Shown one piece after another: positions 7,505 through 17,176 of a stretch of 64,000 nt of DNA (within the stretch, counting starts at the first letter, position 1; each line of letters begins with the position of its first letter). The notes under the pieces were generated by a model. It was not told where the DNA came from and made no database searches. It saw nothing but the letters and a program-made list of their open reading frames with translations. The position numbers were made by a program, and so were the translations under genes. Origin of the DNA: Faecalicoccus acidiformans (lineage in GTDB: Bacteria > Bacillota_I > Bacilli_A > Erysipelotrichales > Erysipelotrichaceae); assembly GCF_014202635.1 (NCBI RefSeq), contig NZ_JACHHD010000004.1, positions 54,342 through 118,341 on the forward strand, written 5' to 3'.

Positions 7505-9706
7505 TTGTATCGTACGGACAACTTCGTTCACACTCCGTACCTTTTTTAAATTAGAAATAATCAATTGTAGATGATCGGCATCTCGAACCGTAATCCGAAG
7601 TTTAGTGGTCGCAGTCAAATCATTTTCATCCACACAGGAATCAACATGCTTTAAATAAGCATTACATTGCTGCAAAGTCGTAACGATGTCACTCAACAAA
7701 AAATTTCGATCATCACTATAGACTATCAATTTAACTTCATAACGCTTCTCATCAAGATTCTCAGCCCAACTCACTGGAATCAATCGTTTCTTTTCCTGTA
7801 AAATATTCGGGCAATCCGAACGATGGACCTTGACTCCCTGCCCTTTTGAAATATAGCCAACAATTGTATCCCCTGGAATAGGAGAGCAGCAATTAGCTAA
7901 TGATACTGCAATCGTATCAATTCCAGGAACGATGACACCGCAACTAGTAGCTTTTTGCTCTTTGGCAGGTGTTTTATTGAATTGCTTAAATATTTCCTCG
8001 TCGCTTAAACCCGATTGTCTTGTTTTTACCAAACGGTCAACTACCGACTGTATCGAGACCCGCCGATTAGCGATGCCGATATAAAGATCATCCAAGTTTT
8101 TGAATGACAAAGAGCTTAGAATCGGCTCTATTCTCTTTGGCTGCAGTAAGGCTTCGTCCAACTTTTCTCGTTTGAATTCTTCCGCCAGTGCTTCCTGCCC
8201 TCTTTTGATCACTTCTCTGCGATCGACCGTCTCTTGCCGTTGTAAGAAAGATCGAATCTTATTGCGAGCATGCCCGCTTTTGACGATCTTGATCCAGTCT
8301 TTTGATGGCCCCGGTGAATTTTTGTTCGTTAAAATATCGACTACATCTCCGGTTTTTAAAGGCGTATTCAATGGGACGATCGCTCCATTGACCGTAGCAC
8401 CAACTGTTTTATGCCCGACCTCCGTATGTACCCGATATGCAAAATCGATCGGTGTCGATCCGCTTGGTAGAGCTATGACTTTTCCCCGAGGCGTCAAACA
8501 ATAAACATTCGCTTCAAAAATATCTTTTTGAAGTACATTCATATATTCTAGTGGATCTTCACTCTCCTCGTCTGTCATCATCGAAAAATCTCTAAACCAC
8601 GATAACTTATCTTCGATCTCTTTTTGTTCAATTTCCGGAGCCGAATTTGGCCGTTCTTTGTATTTCCAATGAGCCGCAACACCTCTCTCCGCAATCGCAT
8701 CCATATCTTCTGTACGAATTTGGATCTCAAAAATATTCCCATGTTGTGGTTCTACGATCGTAGTATGAAGTGACTGATACATATTTGCTTTTGGCATTGC
8801 AATGTAATCTTTAAAACGTCCCGGAATCGGACGATATGTAGCGTGAATATAACCTAAGATTTCATAACAATGAGTTACTGTATCTGTAACGATTCGAATC
8901 GCAAGAAGATCCAGAATTTCTTCAAACCGTTTATTCTTCGTCACCATTTTCTTATAAATACTATAAAAATGTTTAGAGCGGCCAAAGATGCGATATGGAA
9001 TATGATAACTATCAAGAATGACTTTAATGTCCTCGATCATCATATCGACTTGTTCATTGCGCTCTTCTTCCCGTTGTTTTACCAACCCTTTGATCTCATT
9101 GTATTTTTTAGGGTCAATGTATTTGAAAGAAAGATCTTCCAGTTCATTTTTGATGGCACTAATACCTAAACGATGTGCAATCGGTGCATAAACACTCAAA
9201 GTCTCCTGTGCAATCCTTTTTTGTTTTTCCGGTTTCATGAATTCCAGTGTTCGCATATTATGCAAACGATCCGCTAATTTAATCAAGATCACACGAATAT
9301 CTTTTGCCATCGCAATAAAGAGTTTACGATGATTGTTTGCCTGATATTCCTTCTCATCTTTAAATTGAATGTTACCAATCTTTGTGACAGCATCAACCAT
9401 CGTAAGAATTTCTTCGCCAAATTCGGACTTGATCGTCTCTTCAGTGACTTCATCACAGTCTTCAACTGTATCATGAAGCAAACCAGCCGCAATCGTCTTA
9501 GGACCACAATGCATCTCCGCTAAAGTATCCGCCACCTGAATAACATGACTGACATAGGGTGCTCCACTCTTTCGAAATTGACCTTCATGATGTTTTTGAG
9601 CAAACTGATAAGCTTTTGTGATCAATTGAATGTTTTCTGGACGTTTGATGTACGTCTTGATATGTTCCAGACATTCATCAAAGCTCACTTCTTTTTTATG
9701 TGGCAC
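7502..9706 (-). CDS. rel: Bifunctional (p)ppGpp synthetase/hydrolase Rel
   Basis: The stringent-response enzyme that makes and degrades (p)ppGpp, 734 residues, the usual length for long RSH proteins. Domains in order: HD hydrolase with intact LLHDTVED (His-Asp 78-79), synthetase (about 235-345, with GRFKDYIAMPKANMYQSLH), TGS (about 400-455, VYCLTPRGKVIALP), a zinc-finger-like region with SLANCCSPIPGD and a C-terminal ACT domain. Both catalytic halves look intact. The start is GTG 9706 behind GGGAGGG. apt lies 19 bases upstream, the common apt-rel pairing. Confidence 0.97.
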   Translation of the reverse strand: MPHKKEVSFDECLEHIKTYIKRPENIQLITKAYQFAQKHHEGQFRKSGAPYVSHVIQVADTLAEMHCGPKTIAAGLLHDTVEDCDEVTEETIKSEFGEEILTMVDAVTKIGNIQFKDEKEYQANNHRKLFIAMAKDIRVILIKLADRLHNMRTLEFMKPEKQKRIAQETLSVYAPIAHRLGISAIKNELEDLSFKYIDPKKYNEIKGLVKQREEERNEQVDMMIEDIKVILDSYHIPYRIFGRSKHFYSIYKKMVTKNKRFEEILDLLAIRIVTDTVTHCYEILGYIHATYRPIPGRFKDYIAMPKANMYQSLHTTIVEPQHGNIFEIQIRTEDMDAIAERGVAAHWKYKERPNSAPEIEQKEIEDKLSWFRDFSMMTDEESEDPLEYMNVLQKDIFEANVYCLTPRGKVIALPSGSTPIDFAYRVHTEVGHKTVGATVNGAIVPLNTPLKTGDVVDILTNKNSPGPSKDWIKIVKSGHARNKIRSFLQRQETVDRREVIKRGQEALAEEFKREKLDEALLQPKRIEPILSSLSFKNLDDLYIGIANRRVSIQSVVDRLVKTRQSGLSDEEIFKQFNKTPAKEQKATSCGVIVPGIDTIAVSLANCCSPIPGDTIVGYISKGQGVKVHRSDCPNILQEKKRLIPVSWAENLDEKRYEVKLIVYSDDRNFLLSDIVTTLQQCNAYLKHVDSCVDENDLTATTKLRITVRDADHLQLIISNLKKVRSVNEVVRTIQ

Positions 9707-9725
9707 ATCAAGCCCTCCCTTATAA

Positions 9726-10247
9726 TTACTCTCCTTGATAATGAACTAAAGAGAAAAACGGTATTTCATGAAATCGGTCTCTGCCTTTGAGATCATCTAA
9801 TTCAATTACACAGGCAACGCCAACAACTGAGGCTTGCATGCGCTCAACCATCTGAATCATAGCTTCAACCGTTCCGCCAGTGGCCAGCAAATCATCAATA
9901 ATAACAACTTTTTCTCCTGGGAGAATGGCATCCTCATGAATTTCCAAAGAATCTTCACCATATTCCAGTTGATAAGATTGGGAAATCGTTTTTCGGGGTA
10001 GCTTCCCCGGTTTGCGAACAGGGGCAAAACCAATTTTACAATTCATGGCAACCGGAATGCCAAAGAAAAATCCGCGAGCCTCTGGCGCAATGATCTTAGT
10101 TGCCTTTGATTCCATCACGAATCGGCTCAGTGACTCAACGACCTGCATCATGCACGCAGGATCATCCAGAATAGGAGTGACATCCCGGAAGATGATGCCT
10201 GATTTGGGAAAATCCTTAATATCCGCAATATATTGTTTTAGATCCAT
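9726..10247 (-). CDS. apt: Adenine phosphoribosyltransferase
   Basis: Converts adenine and PRPP to AMP in purine salvage. 173 residues, standard length. The PRPP-binding loop VVIIDDLLATGGT is at 114-126, and EARGFFFG near 56-63 is the purine-side motif. ATG 10247 follows an AAGGAG site; TAGAAT about 27 bases upstream could be a -10, so apt-rel may have its own promoter besides read-through from recJ. Confidence 0.96.
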   Translation of the reverse strand: MDLKQYIADIKDFPKSGIIFRDVTPILDDPACMMQVVESLSRFVMESKATKIIAPEARGFFFGIPVAMNCKIGFAPVRKPGKLPRKTISQSYQLEYGEDSLEIHEDAILPGEKVVIIDDLLATGGTVEAMIQMVERMQASVVGVACVIELDDLKGRDRFHEIPFFSLVHYQGE

Positions 10248-10310
10248 TTTGATAAGCTCCTTTAAATTACCTCTATTCTACACGAAACATTCCATGAAAA
10301 CAAAGGGCTT

Positions 10311-11864
10311 TTACTTATAGAGAATAGAGTCGATCACAAAGTTGACACGTTTCGTTCCGCGATAATAATTCATTTGCGGCTGACCGACAAAAGATCGAAT
10401 CGCATTGACGCTTTTATTTTTCTCTGTTTTTGGAATATTAAAGTATATACAAGTCAAACCTGAATCTAAAGTATAGCGTCTATGCTTTCCGTTACTAAAA
10501 TCATAAAACGACTTGATTTGCGTCGCATCTACTTCAATAGCAGGAAACTCAAAACCTGGACCAAACGGCCTTAAAACATCTAATTCTTCCAATGTAGAAA
10601 CCGTGAGTTCTTCAGGTTTTACATATAAAGTAGATTTAGTCTCCAATTCCCATGCATAGGAATTTATCTTATTTCGAACATAATCCACAAATGAGTTGAA
10701 GTCATGCAGATGCAAAGAAAAGCCTGCTGCCTGATCATGACCGCCTAAAGCATCATAATCAGAAAAATCATGTAAAAAATCCATACAATTAAAGCCTCTG
10801 GGCGAACGCATACTGGCTTTGTATCCTTCTGGATTCTTCGCAAACACTATGACTGGTTTTTGAAATTGAGAACATAAACTTCCCGCAACCAAACCTATGA
10901 TTCCTTCATGAAAACTTGGATCTTGCACCATAATAACCGGCTGAGAGGATACACACTTGGAAAGTGCGGTCTCCTTCATCTGGTTGCTGATTTTCTTTCG
11001 TAAATCATTCAAATGCGTAATTTGCATATGGAAACTTCGTATCTTTTGATCATTCTGATTCAAAAAATAACGTACAGCGTTGTTCACATTGGCAAGATTG
11101 CTCAAACGCCCAATCGCATTGAGTTTGGGAACGATCTGAAAACCAACGCTCACTTCATTCAAGATAGGATCATCCGCCAACAAGGAACAATGCTTTTCTT
11201 TTGATACATTTAAAAGCGTCAATCCATTTTGAATCAGAGCACGTGTTTGACCCGTCACCTGCATTACATCCCCTATACTGGCGATGGCAGCCAAAATAAG
11301 ATGATAATCACTATCAACCGCTAACATCCTTATGCACTCATAGGCAACACCCGCACCACAGAGTGTCGAAAATTCTGGTTCTAAAAAATCAGGATGGATC
11401 AGCAAATCACAATCTACAGAATCATCTAAACAATGATGATCCGTCACGATTGTTTCCATTCCATAAGCTTTTGCCAGTTTTAAAGCAGATTGCGCTTTCA
11501 CTCCGTTATCAACGGTAACAATGATCTGATATCCTCTTTGATGAGCTAATGAAACAGTTTCCTCATGAAGGCCATAACCTTCTTTGATGCGATCCGGAAT
11601 ATAAAATCCCGTTTCAATTCCCATCTTGGTCAAACCATCAACCATGATCGTAGTTGCTAAGATTCCATCACAATCATAATCGCCGGCAACTAAGATTTTT
11701 TTATGTTGTTTTTTTGCTCCGTTGATTCTTTCTACAAAATTATGCATACAAGAAGCGTCGCTGACAGGGGCGAGCTTTTGTTTTGTTGTCCAATAATCCC
11801 ATTTGGATGAATCTGATTCTAGAAAAGAAAGGATTTTTTTTGTAAATAATGATAAATTTTCCAT
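10311..11864 (-). CDS. recJ: Single-stranded-DNA-specific exonuclease RecJ, compact form
   Basis: RecJ degrades single-stranded DNA 5'-3' in recombination and repair. The DHH phosphoesterase motifs are intact: AGDYDCDG (61-68), DNG near 119-121 and TDHH (141-144); the DHHA1 motif GGHDQAAGF is near 375. At 517 residues it lacks the long C-terminal extension of the B. subtilis protein. TATAAT with an upstream TGT (extended -10) ends six bases before ATG 11864 and no ribosome binding site is present, so the mRNA is probably leaderless. Confidence 0.92.
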   Translation of the reverse strand: MENLSLFTKKILSFLESDSSKWDYWTTKQKLAPVSDASCMHNFVERINGAKKQHKKILVAGDYDCDGILATTIMVDGLTKMGIETGFYIPDRIKEGYGLHEETVSLAHQRGYQIIVTVDNGVKAQSALKLAKAYGMETIVTDHHCLDDSVDCDLLIHPDFLEPEFSTLCGAGVAYECIRMLAVDSDYHLILAAIASIGDVMQVTGQTRALIQNGLTLLNVSKEKHCSLLADDPILNEVSVGFQIVPKLNAIGRLSNLANVNNAVRYFLNQNDQKIRSFHMQITHLNDLRKKISNQMKETALSKCVSSQPVIMVQDPSFHEGIIGLVAGSLCSQFQKPVIVFAKNPEGYKASMRSPRGFNCMDFLHDFSDYDALGGHDQAAGFSLHLHDFNSFVDYVRNKINSYAWELETKSTLYVKPEELTVSTLEELDVLRPFGPGFEFPAIEVDATQIKSFYDFSNGKHRRYTLDSGLTCIYFNIPKTEKNKSVNAIRSFVGQPQMNYYRGTKRVNFVIDSILYK

Positions 11865-11870
11865 GGTTCA

Positions 11871-11879
11871 ATTATAACA
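11871..11879 (-). promoter_or_regulatory. Extended -10 promoter of recJ
   Basis: Minus-strand TGTTATAAT, six bases before the recJ ATG; no clear -35. It follows directly on the ruvB terminator. Confidence 0.7.
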
Positions 11880-11887
11880 CGCGCGTC

Positions 11888-11911
11888 AAAAAAAGAGCGG
11901 TTTCCCACTCT
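11888..11911 (-). terminator. Intrinsic terminator of the exoA-ruvAB unit
   Basis: AGAGTGG pairs with CCGCTCT around a GAAA loop, then seven T residues on the minus strand. Confidence 0.88.
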
Positions 11912-11914
11912 TTT

Positions 11915-12928
11915 CTACTCAAAAATCGATCCTTGCACTGGAATCTTAAGATGTTCGTATGCTTTAGGAGTCGCCACTCGGCCACGAGGCGTACGGTTGA
12001 TAAATCCAATCTGTAAAAGATACGGCTCGTAGACATCCTCCAATGTCATCGGTTCTTCTCCAATACTAGAAGCAATTGCCTCTAAGCCAACAGGACCTCC
12101 TTTAAATCGTTCGATGATCCCACGCAAATATTTATGATCAACCGAATCCAATCCCAGGTGATCCACCTTCAAGCGATCCAACGCATCTTGTGCAACATCT
12201 AATGAAATAATTCCGTCGTTATAAACTTGAGCAAAATCTCTAACGCGTCGAAATAGACGATTTGCAATCCTTGGTGTGCCGCGTGAACGCATCGCAATCT
12301 CTTTTGTGGCCTGTGCCTCAATTTTTGTATCCATTACACAAGAAGTACGATAAACGATTTTTTCCAAATCTTTTAAAGAATAATATTCTAATTGAGAGAC
12401 AATTCCAAAGCGATCACGTAAAGGAGCACTTAGATCTCCTGCACGAGTTGTAGCGCCCACCAAAGTAAACGGAGGTAAGCTCAATCGGATATTATGAACT
12501 GTAGCGCTGTCTTTCCCTACAAGAATATCCAAGCAATAATCTTCCATAGCCGGATATAAAACTTCTTCAACTTGTTTTGGAAGACGATGAATCTCATCGA
12601 TAAATAAGACATCGCCAGGCTCCAGCGTCGTAAGAATCGCGGCAAGATCGCCACTTTTTTCAATACTGGGACCACTTGTTGTTTTAATATTTCCACGCAT
12701 TTCATTCGCTAAGATATAAGCTAAAGTCGTTTTCCCTAGGCCAGGAGGTCCATAGAGCAGCACATGATCCAAAGCTTCTTGTCTTTGTCTGGCTGCATTG
12801 ATGAATACACTTAAATTTTTCTTTAAATCCGTTTGCCCGATATACTCTTCCAAGGAACTTGGTCGAAGTGTTTTTTCATATCCGTCTTGTTCCTGCATAT
12901 GGGCATCCATTTCTCTATCCAAAATCAC
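11915..12928 (-). CDS. ruvB: Holliday junction branch-migration ATPase RuvB
   Basis: Hexameric AAA+ motor that, with RuvA, drives Holliday junction migration. 337 residues, usual length. Walker [10 protein letters not shown] (about 60-68), Walker B FIDEIHRL (about 110), sensor/Arg-finger region with APLRDRFG and the C-terminal winged helix ([12 protein letters not shown]) are all present. The frame starts with GTG 12928, overlapping the ruvA stop by four bases (GTGA); ATG 12910 (MDAHMQEQ) is an alternative. Confidence 0.97.
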   Translation of the reverse strand: MILDREMDAHMQEQDGYEKTLRPSSLEEYIGQTDLKKNLSVFINAARQRQEALDHVLLYGPPGLGKTTLAYILANEMRGNIKTTSGPSIEKSGDLAAILTTLEPGDVLFIDEIHRLPKQVEEVLYPAMEDYCLDILVGKDSATVHNIRLSLPPFTLVGATTRAGDLSAPLRDRFGIVSQLEYYSLKDLEKIVYRTSCVMDTKIEAQATKEIAMRSRGTPRIANRLFRRVRDFAQVYNDGIISLDVAQDALDRLKVDHLGLDSVDHKYLRGIIERFKGGPVGLEAIASSIGEEPMTLEDVYEPYLLQIGFINRTPRGRVATPKAYEHLKIPVQGSIFE

Positions 12929-13509
12929 ACCCCATTTCTTTTTGCCAAAATACCGAGTGCTTTGCGTAACATCTCATCTACACCCAAGTCTTCTTGTGAA
13001 ATCAATTCTTTTTGTATCGCGGAAAGCTGGTTTGCACGATATCCTAAAGCCAGAAGAGCTTCTTTGCATTCTTCCCAATTTGGATTGTTTAAATTCGAAG
13101 ATTGAGATGATTCCACCACGAATTTTCCTTTTAGATCCAAAACGATCTGCGATGCTGTTTTTGCTCCAATTCCTGGAAGAGCTTTTAATCGTTTGATATC
13201 ATCTTCTTCAATGGCTTGAATCATCTGTTCTCCGGAACAGGATCCTAATAAATTCAAAGCAGTCCTAGGACCGATCCCTTTCACATTGATCAAACGCATA
13301 AAAACTTCATAATCTTTTTCCTTTAGAAAACCATATAAAAGAATCGCATCTTCCCGGACGTGCTGATATGTATAAACAAAGAGCTCATCGCCGAGCTTTT
13401 GGGAAAATGGATTGTTTATATAGACTTCATAGCCAACGCCTTGTACATCCAAAACGATTGAATCTGTACGAATCAATCGAATGATTCCTTGCAGAAAAGC
13501 AATCAACAA
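12925..13509 (-). CDS. ruvA: Holliday junction-binding protein RuvA
   Basis: Tetrameric four-way-junction binding partner of RuvB. 194 residues with an N-terminal OB fold (FLQGIIRLI), two helix-hairpin-helix motifs ([14 protein letters not shown] and [14 protein letters not shown]) and a C-terminal domain that contacts RuvB. The start is one of two adjacent TTG codons (13509 or 13506) behind GAGGGG; the second gives the typical MIAFL beginning. exoA ends 11 bases upstream, ruvB overlaps downstream. Confidence 0.95.
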   Translation of the reverse strand: MLIAFLQGIIRLIRTDSIVLDVQGVGYEVYINNPFSQKLGDELFVYTYQHVREDAILLYGFLKEKDYEVFMRLINVKGIGPRTALNLLGSCSGEQMIQAIEEDDIKRLKALPGIGAKTASQIVLDLKGKFVVESSQSSNLNNPNWEECKEALLALGYRANQLSAIQKELISQEDLGVDEMLRKALGILAKRNGV

Positions 13510-13520
13510 AATTCCCCTCT

Positions 13521-14270
13521 CTAATCCACTATATCTAGTTCTACAGGACAGTGATCACTGCCGTAAATATCCGTTAATATTAAAGAATCTTTTACACGAG
13601 GCATTAATTCTTCCGAGGCTAACCAGTAATCAATTCTCCATCCCGCATTATTTTTTCGAGCGTTAAATCGATAACTCCACCAAGAGTATTGAATCTTATC
13701 GGGATAAAGAGTTCTAAAAGTATCCTTTACATAAGTTAATAAATTCGATTTGAAACTATCTCTTTCTTCATCAGTAAAGCCAGCATTTCTGCGGTTTGTT
13801 TTCGGGTTCTTGATATCGATTTCTTCATTGGCTACATTAAGATCGCCACATATAAAAACAGGTTTATTTAAAGATTGTACATAGCGACTGAAGACCTGGT
13901 CCCATTCCATACGATAAGATAACCGTTTTAAACCATCTCCAGAATTTGGCGTGTACACTGTCACCAGATAATAATCATCAAATTCTGCTGTAATCACACG
14001 ACCTTCCGTGTCATGCTGATCTATACCTAAACCATAAATAACATTAAGGGGTTTGATCCTCGAAAGAATCATTGTGCCGCTATATCCTTTTCGTATAGCG
14101 CTATAAGCATATTGATAAGGATATAAATCCTCAGGGATATCGATTTGCTCCGGTTGGGCTTTTGTTTCCTGCAGACAGACAACATCGGCATCCAAGGTAT
14201 CAACAATATCTAAAAATCCTTTATTTATGCAAGCGCGAATCCCATTAACGTTCCAAGAAATAAATTTCAT
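13521..14270 (-). CDS. exoA: Exodeoxyribonuclease III / AP endonuclease
   Basis: Base-excision-repair endonuclease that cuts at abasic sites and has 3'-5' exonuclease and 3'-phosphatase activity. 249 residues. Motifs of the Mg-dependent exonuclease-III fold: SWNVNGIRA (5-13), VCLQETK (catalytic Glu near 36), CGDLNVANEEID (Asp/Asn) and GSDHCPVELDI (Asp-His) at the C-terminus. ATG follows GAGGAG. It heads a short operon with ruvA and ruvB. Confidence 0.96.
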   Translation of the reverse strand: MKFISWNVNGIRACINKGFLDIVDTLDADVVCLQETKAQPEQIDIPEDLYPYQYAYSAIRKGYSGTMILSRIKPLNVIYGLGIDQHDTEGRVITAEFDDYYLVTVYTPNSGDGLKRLSYRMEWDQVFSRYVQSLNKPVFICGDLNVANEEIDIKNPKTNRRNAGFTDEERDSFKSNLLTYVKDTFRTLYPDKIQYSWWSYRFNARKNNAGWRIDYWLASEELMPRVKDSLILTDIYGSDHCPVELDIVD

Positions 14271-14344
14271 AAAATAAGCTCCTCATGATTCGTCAAATAA
14301 ACACTACTAAAAGTATACCCTAAAACAATAAATTTTACGAATCA

Positions 14345-14375
14345 CAAAAAAAGAGACAAGAAATCTCTTATCTCT
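14345..14375 (-). terminator. Intrinsic terminator of obgE
   Basis: A 10-bp stem (AGAGATAAGA with TCTTGTCTCT, one U-G pair), a four-base loop and a run of seven T on the minus strand. The obgE stop is at the stem base. Confidence 0.88.
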
Positions 14376-15657
14376 AATTTTCAATAAAATCAAATTGATA
14401 TCCAAGCATTTGAACTGTATCTCCGTCCATACAGCCAGCCTCGCGTAAAGCTGTATCAATTCCCAAATAACGCATTTTATTCGCAAACTCGAAATAATCC
14501 TCTTCGGTATTGAGCTTTTGAATATTGAAAACCCGTTCAATTCGAGGACCGCTAATCTCCCAAAGATGATCCCCCAATTTAGTAACTTGAAGATCTGATT
14601 TCTTTTCTTCAAAAGTATACGTGACGCCTTCATTCGAAGTGCCTTCGGTAACAATTGGAAAAGCGGGCGTTACTGCCAGAAGATCTGCAGCTCTTCTTAA
14701 AACAGGGTCCAGTCCTTCATGAATGATCGTTGTTGTTGGATACACTTCGAGATCTGGATATTTTTCTTTGAATCGCTCTAAATTCTTTTGTGCATCATTC
14801 AGGTCCATCTTGTTGGCAACGACAATTTGCGGTCTCTCCAATAGACGTATCTGATAAGAACGGAGCTCATCATTTATGATTTCATAATCTTCTAACGGAT
14901 CTCGGCCATCTTGTCCTCCCATATCCAGAACGTGAACAATCACTCGGCAACGTTCAATGTGTCTTAAGAATTGATACCCAAGTCCTTTTCCAGTACTGGC
15001 ACCTTCTATCAAACCTGGTAGATCCGCCATAATGAAACTACGCCCATCTTTGACTTGTACAACACCAACATTGGGAGAAATCGTCGTAAATGGATAGTCT
15101 CCAATTTCCGGTTTAGCTCGTGAAACAGCATCCAAAAGAGTTGATTTTCCAACGCTTGGAAAGCCAACCAGCCCAACATCGGCCAGAACTCGCAATTCAA
15201 CAATGCAGTCAAACTCTTCCCCTAAAGTTCCCAATTCCGCATATTTTGGTGCTGTATTGCGACTGGAACGAAAATGAAAGTTTCCACGACCGCCACGTCC
15301 ACCTTTGCAGATGATCGTCTGTTGGTGAGGTTCGGTCAAGTCAGCGATAATTTGCCCGGTATCCGCTCTTTTTACAATGGTTCCTAACGGAACTTTAACG
15401 ATTTTATCTTCACCGTTAGCGCCATGCATCTTTTTGTTCTTTCCTTTTTCTCCTGGCGTTGCTTTGATCTTGCGGTGATAACGAAGATCTAATAAGGTTG
15501 TCATGCCTGGATCTGCTTCGAAGATCACGTTTCCGCCATTCCCGCCGTCGCCGCCAAAAGGGCCTCCGTAGGCAACATATTTTTCATGACGAAAACTGAC
15601 GATTCCATCGCCACCTTTTCCCGCTTGAACATGAATTTTAACTTGATCGACAAACAT
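14374..15657 (-). CDS. obgE: GTPase Obg
   Basis: Essential GTPase that binds the 50S subunit and links ribosome assembly to ppGpp. 427 residues. The glycine-rich Obg fold (1-158; e.g. GGKGGDGIVSFR, GGRGGRGNFHF), the G domain with GFPSVGKSTLLD (about 165), DLPGLIEGAS, NKMD (G4), and a Firmicute-type C-terminal OCT domain (last ~80 residues) are present. It closes the rplU-prp-rpmA-obgE operon, a conserved arrangement. Confidence 0.97.
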   Translation of the reverse strand: MFVDQVKIHVQAGKGGDGIVSFRHEKYVAYGGPFGGDGGNGGNVIFEADPGMTTLLDLRYHRKIKATPGEKGKNKKMHGANGEDKIVKVPLGTIVKRADTGQIIADLTEPHQQTIICKGGRGGRGNFHFRSSRNTAPKYAELGTLGEEFDCIVELRVLADVGLVGFPSVGKSTLLDAVSRAKPEIGDYPFTTISPNVGVVQVKDGRSFIMADLPGLIEGASTGKGLGYQFLRHIERCRVIVHVLDMGGQDGRDPLEDYEIINDELRSYQIRLLERPQIVVANKMDLNDAQKNLERFKEKYPDLEVYPTTTIIHEGLDPVLRRAADLLAVTPAFPIVTEGTSNEGVTYTFEEKKSDLQVTKLGDHLWEISGPRIERVFNIQKLNTEEDYFEFANKMRYLGIDTALREAGCMDGDTVQMLGYQFDFIEN

Positions 15658-15668
15658 AGTGCCCTCCT

Positions 15669-15692
15669 AAAAAAAGACCCCCTTAGGGATCT
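15669..15692 (-). terminator. Hairpin with T run between rpmA and obgE
   Basis: AGATCCC pairs with GGGGTCT, followed by seven T on the minus strand. It lies just upstream of the obgE ribosome binding site and may lower obgE expression relative to the ribosomal proteins. Confidence 0.8.
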
Positions 15693-15698
15693 TTTTGA

Positions 15699-15986
15699 TT
15701 AAGCCTGTGGATAAACTGAAACTTGTTTCTTGTCTTTTCCTAAGCGCTCGTAACGAACAACACCGCTAACTTTTGCGAACAGTGTATCATCTCCGCCACG
15801 TCCAACATTTGTTCCAGGATGGATCTTCGTACCTCGTTGACGATAAATGATGCTTCCAGCATGACAAGACTGACCATCGGCTAATTTTGCCCCTAAACGT
15901 TTTGAATGAGAATCACGACCGTTCTTAGTCGAACCAACTCCCTTTTTAGAAGCGAACAACTGATTATCTAATGTGTACTTCAACAT
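15699..15986 (-). CDS. rpmA: 50S ribosomal protein L27 with cleavable N-terminal extension
   Basis: 95-residue L27, whose N-terminus reaches the peptidyl-transferase centre. The mature sequence begins [15 protein letters not shown]; before it lies an 11-residue extension ending NQLF. In Firmicutes such an extension is removed by the protease Prp, which is encoded immediately upstream here. The cleavage motif in S. aureus and B. subtilis is LQFFA; here it is NQLFA, with the Phe before the cut conserved. Confidence 0.96.
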   Translation of the reverse strand: MLKYTLDNQLFASKKGVGSTKNGRDSHSKRLGAKLADGQSCHAGSIIYRQRGTKIHPGTNVGRGGDDTLFAKVSGVVRYERLGKDKKQVSVYPQA

Positions 15987-15989
15987 GGT

Positions 15990-16304
15990 TTACACCTCTC
16001 TTCTTATCATCTTAATATACTTTTTATTTGTATTTATAATTGTTTCTAATTGAATCACCAAAGTTTTTAAAATGATTTGTAAGGTATCACTGTTCGATTG
16101 AACTTCGATAGATACAAAACCACTTTCCATTTGAATCAAACAACTGCCCTCACACAAAGTGTCTATTGCATTCAGTATTCCAACAGATACGGCACTCACT
16201 TCAGCGCATACCAGATCCAATGTCTCAGTAGTTGAATCCGCGTGTCCCGTTATCTTTACAGATCCAATCTGCCGGTCCTTTTGATTCAAGTAGACATAGA
16301 TCAT
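15990..16304 (-). CDS. prp: Ribosomal-processing cysteine protease Prp
   Basis: 104-residue protease of the YsxB/Prp family that trims the N-terminus of L27. The catalytic His is in ITGHAD (His 21) and the catalytic Cys in LVCAEVSAVS (Cys 33), the two family signatures. Located between rplU and rpmA as in other Firmicutes; its ATG follows GAGG and begins just after the rplU stop. Without it the L27 extension would block the ribosome active site. Confidence 0.94.
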   Translation of the reverse strand: MIYVYLNQKDRQIGSVKITGHADSTTETLDLVCAEVSAVSVGILNAIDTLCEGSCLIQMESGFVSIEVQSNSDTLQIILKTLVIQLETIINTNKKYIKMIRREV

Positions 16305-16305
16305 A

Positions 16306-16608
16306 TTAAGCCTCGATAGCAGTGATCTTTACACTTGTATAAGGCTGACGATGACCTTGTTTACGGCGTGTAGAAGATTTTTTAGGTTTGTATTTTACAA
16401 TTGTGATTTTTTTGCCTTTTCCCTGTTTTTCAACAGTTCCAGTAACTTTAGCACCTTCTACATAAGGTTTTCCTAATTTGCCATCGGCATACAGAACTTT
16501 ATCAAAAACAACTGTATCTCCTTCGCTAGCTTCTAATTTTTCAACAAAGATGACAGCATCCTTTTCAACCTTGATCTGTTTTCCGCCAGTTTCGATAATT
16601 GCGTACAT
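16306..16608 (-). CDS. rplU: 50S ribosomal protein L21
   Basis: 100-residue 23S-binding protein. [18 protein letters not shown] at the start and the C-terminal [20 protein letters not shown] are diagnostic. It is the first gene of the operon and is preceded by a structured leader and a near-consensus promoter. ATG follows AGGAGGTGCCGT. Confidence 0.97.
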   Translation of the reverse strand: MYAIIETGGKQIKVEKDAVIFVEKLEASEGDTVVFDKVLYADGKLGKPYVEGAKVTGTVEKQGKGKKITIVKYKPKKSSTRRKQGHRQPYTSVKITAIEA

Positions 16609-16611
16609 ACG

Positions 16612-16717
16612 GCACCTCCTATTCTATGTTCCTGATACTCGCCATTAAGGTGGGAAAACCACTTTATTAACCTCTTCTGTGCGGTTGCAAGACCAGAACA
16701 GAATCTGCAACGTGGTT
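16612..16717 (-). ncRNA. L21 leader RNA (ribosomal protein autoregulatory leader)
   Basis: The roughly 105-base 5' UTR between the promoter and rplU carries paired elements, e.g. GTTGCAGATTCTG near its start against CAGAAG and TTGCAACCG later, and AAGTGGTTTTCCCACCTT as a hairpin close to the ribosome binding site. Position and make-up match the L21 leader known upstream of rplU in Firmicutes, thought to bind L21 for feedback control. The family call is by context and resemblance; no covariance search was run. Confidence 0.72.
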
Positions 16718-16746
16718 ATTATACGCAATAAACAAGTGTACGTCAA
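16718..16746 (-). promoter_or_regulatory. Near-consensus promoter of the rplU operon
   Basis: Minus-strand TTGACG (16741-16746), 17-bp spacer, TATAAT (16718-16723). Confidence 0.9.
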
Positions 16747-16760
16747 GAAAAGATAATGTG

Positions 16761-16787
16761 AAAAAAAGTGAGATTTTTCATCTCACT
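16761..16787 (-). terminator. Intrinsic terminator of the 122-codon gene
   Basis: AGTGAGAT pairs with ATCTCACT around a short A-rich loop, then a run of seven T on the minus strand. Confidence 0.85.
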
Positions 16788-16810
16788 CTTGATAAAAGTT
16801 GTCTGGAATA

Positions 16811-17176
16811 TTATTTAGAAATTCTTTTGTCTAGCATTTTTTTGATTTTTTCTGCTTCTTTTTTATCTTCATTATAAATATCAGTATTGAATATAGTTTT
16901 TCTGTTCGAAATAAACACAGCTTTAATTGTTTCATCCTTCAAGATAATTTTTAGACCTACATAAAATTGAGGCTCCATTATTCCACATAAAAAAGCTGTA
17001 CCATTTAATATCTGGTGGGTAAATGGTTTGTCTTCTCCTTTAAAAGAAGCTTGCTGATTCAAGATTGAAACTTTAGCAATATCTTTGTAATCCACAAAGC
17101 CATTATCACCAATCAAAATGTTAATTCGATTATTATCATCGTCAAATTCCATGCAATTAAATTTCTTTTCTGACAT
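16811..17176 (-). CDS. Unrecognised small protein, single gene
   Basis: I do not recognise this 121-residue protein. It is soluble-looking and charged, with no signal peptide or membrane segment: an N-terminal half of short hydrophobic beta-like strands (NRINILIGDNGFVDY, YVGLKIILKDETIKAVFISN) and a C-terminal lysine-rich helix (EAEKIKKMLDKR). That layout recalls small PH-like/SHOCT-associated domains, but no motif proves it. The gene has its own TATAAT, a GGAGG site (ATG 17176; ATG 17179 also possible) and its own terminator, so it is a real, separately transcribed unit. It looks more AT-rich than its neighbours. Confidence 0.75.
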   Translation of the reverse strand: MSEKKFNCMEFDDDNNRINILIGDNGFVDYKDIAKVSILNQQASFKGEDKPFTHQILNGTAFLCGIMEPQFYVGLKIILKDETIKAVFISNRKTIFNTDIYNEDKKEAEKIKKMLDKRISK